Shown here: piece after piece, positions 5,114 through 5,398 of the stretch
How the letters are laid out: every line of letters begins with the position of its first letter
Position numbering within the stretch: position 1 is the first letter of the stretch
Position numbers and translations under genes: made by a program
Source: Thiomonas sp.
GTDB lineage: Bacteria; Pseudomonadota; Gammaproteobacteria; Burkholderiales; Burkholderiaceae
Direction of reading: 5' to 3'
DNA length: 5,398 nucleotides
NCBI GenBank assembly: GCA_027443745.1
Contig: DAIAZB010000178.1
Span: 1 to 5,398, forward strand
The notes under the pieces: generated by a model
The model's input: only the letters and a program-made list of their open reading frames with translations
Databases searched by the model: none
Told to the model about the DNA's origin: nothing

Positions 5114-5398
5114 TCACTCCCCGTCACGCGCCAGGCGCTTCGCCGCTTCGATGTCCCGCGCCTGGGAGCCCTTGTCGCCACCGCAGAGCAGGATCACCAG
5201 CGTCGTGCCTCGCTGCTGGAAGTACACGCGGTAACCGGGCCCGTAGTGGATGCGGAGCTCGCTGATTCCCTCGCCGACCGGCGCAACATCGCCGGCGAGA
5301 CCATAGGCCAATCGGTTCAAACGCGCGGCAACAATGGCGCGGGCTCGAATGTCGCGCAGCTTTGTCCACCATGTCCGAAAGACGCTCGTTTGCCTTAG
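5114..5398 (-). CDS. HigB/RelE-type toxin of an addiction module (HI1419 type), N-terminus cut by window edge
   Basis: The frame is open from the right edge to TGA at 5116-5114, giving 94 codons of a protein usually about 95-100 aa; only the first few residues are missing. It reads ...FRTWWTKLRDIRARAIVAAR, then LNRLAYGLAGDVAPVGEGIS, ELRIHYGPGYRVYFQQRG, LVILLCGGDKGSQARDIEAA. This is the pattern of the putative addiction-module killer proteins (TIGR02683, RelE/ParE superfamily). Family members are ribosome-dependent mRNA interferases or close relatives and inhibit growth when free of antitoxin. The internal TTG at 5320 is not the start: family sequence continues upstream of it. Toxin-before-antitoxin order is the HigBA arrangement. 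No disabling change is visible, but the promoter and start lie beyond the window. Confidence 0.87.
   Translation of the reverse strand, partial: LRQTSVFRTWWTKLRDIRARAIVAARLNRLAYGLAGDVAPVGEGISELRIHYGPGYRVYFQQRGTTLVILLCGGDKGSQARDIEAAKRLARDGE

Noticed and set aside
5114..5320. 68-aa toxin starting at TTG 5320
   Set aside because: Family sequence continues in frame to the window edge, so the gene is longer and partial.

Overview
The window is GC-rich, with strong G/C preference at third codon positions. The genes resemble those of a free-living proteobacterium, probably a beta- or gamma-proteobacterium, but nothing here fixes the genus. There is no rRNA, tRNA or CRISPR array. The left half is nested mobile DNA and the right half is ordinary chromosome with a toxin-antitoxin pair.

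Left part (1-2536): an IS200/IS605-type tnpB gene, encoding an RNA-guided RuvC-like nuclease, enters from the left edge in sense orientation. A group II intron of about 1.85 kb (190-2043) interrupts it. The intron has a GUGUG 5' end, a reverse transcriptase/maturase ORF (689-1951) without an HNH endonuclease domain, a 34-nt domain V (1971-2004) and a domain VI with a bulged branch-point A (2037). Exon-binding sequences EBS1 and EBS2 in the intron are complementary to the end of the tnpB 5' exon. Splicing restores the tnpB frame, and the junction lies two codons before the catalytic Glu codon. The tnpB 3' end runs into an IS605-type right-end hairpin with a GGATGTCAA end, where the guide (omega/re) RNA of such elements is normally encoded.

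Middle part (2537-4427): about 600 bases without a convincing gene follow. They hold a (CCAGC)5 microsatellite and a possible minus-strand ORF that the IS may have truncated. Next is a complete SDF-family (DctA/GltP-like) dicarboxylate/amino acid:cation symporter, 3141-4427, with a GTG start.

Right part (4428-5398): a gene-free stretch of about 390 bases carries two hairpins and may be the decayed 3' end of a second IS605-like element. It is followed on the minus strand by a HigBA/RelE-type toxin-antitoxin operon (toxin first, antitoxin second). The toxin gene is cut by the window edge.

The most interesting object is the nest. Expression of an RNA-guided nuclease appears to depend on splicing of a retroelement inserted beside its catalytic site, while the guide RNA is encoded outside the intron. 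This resembles the known IStrons in outline, but those use group I introns.
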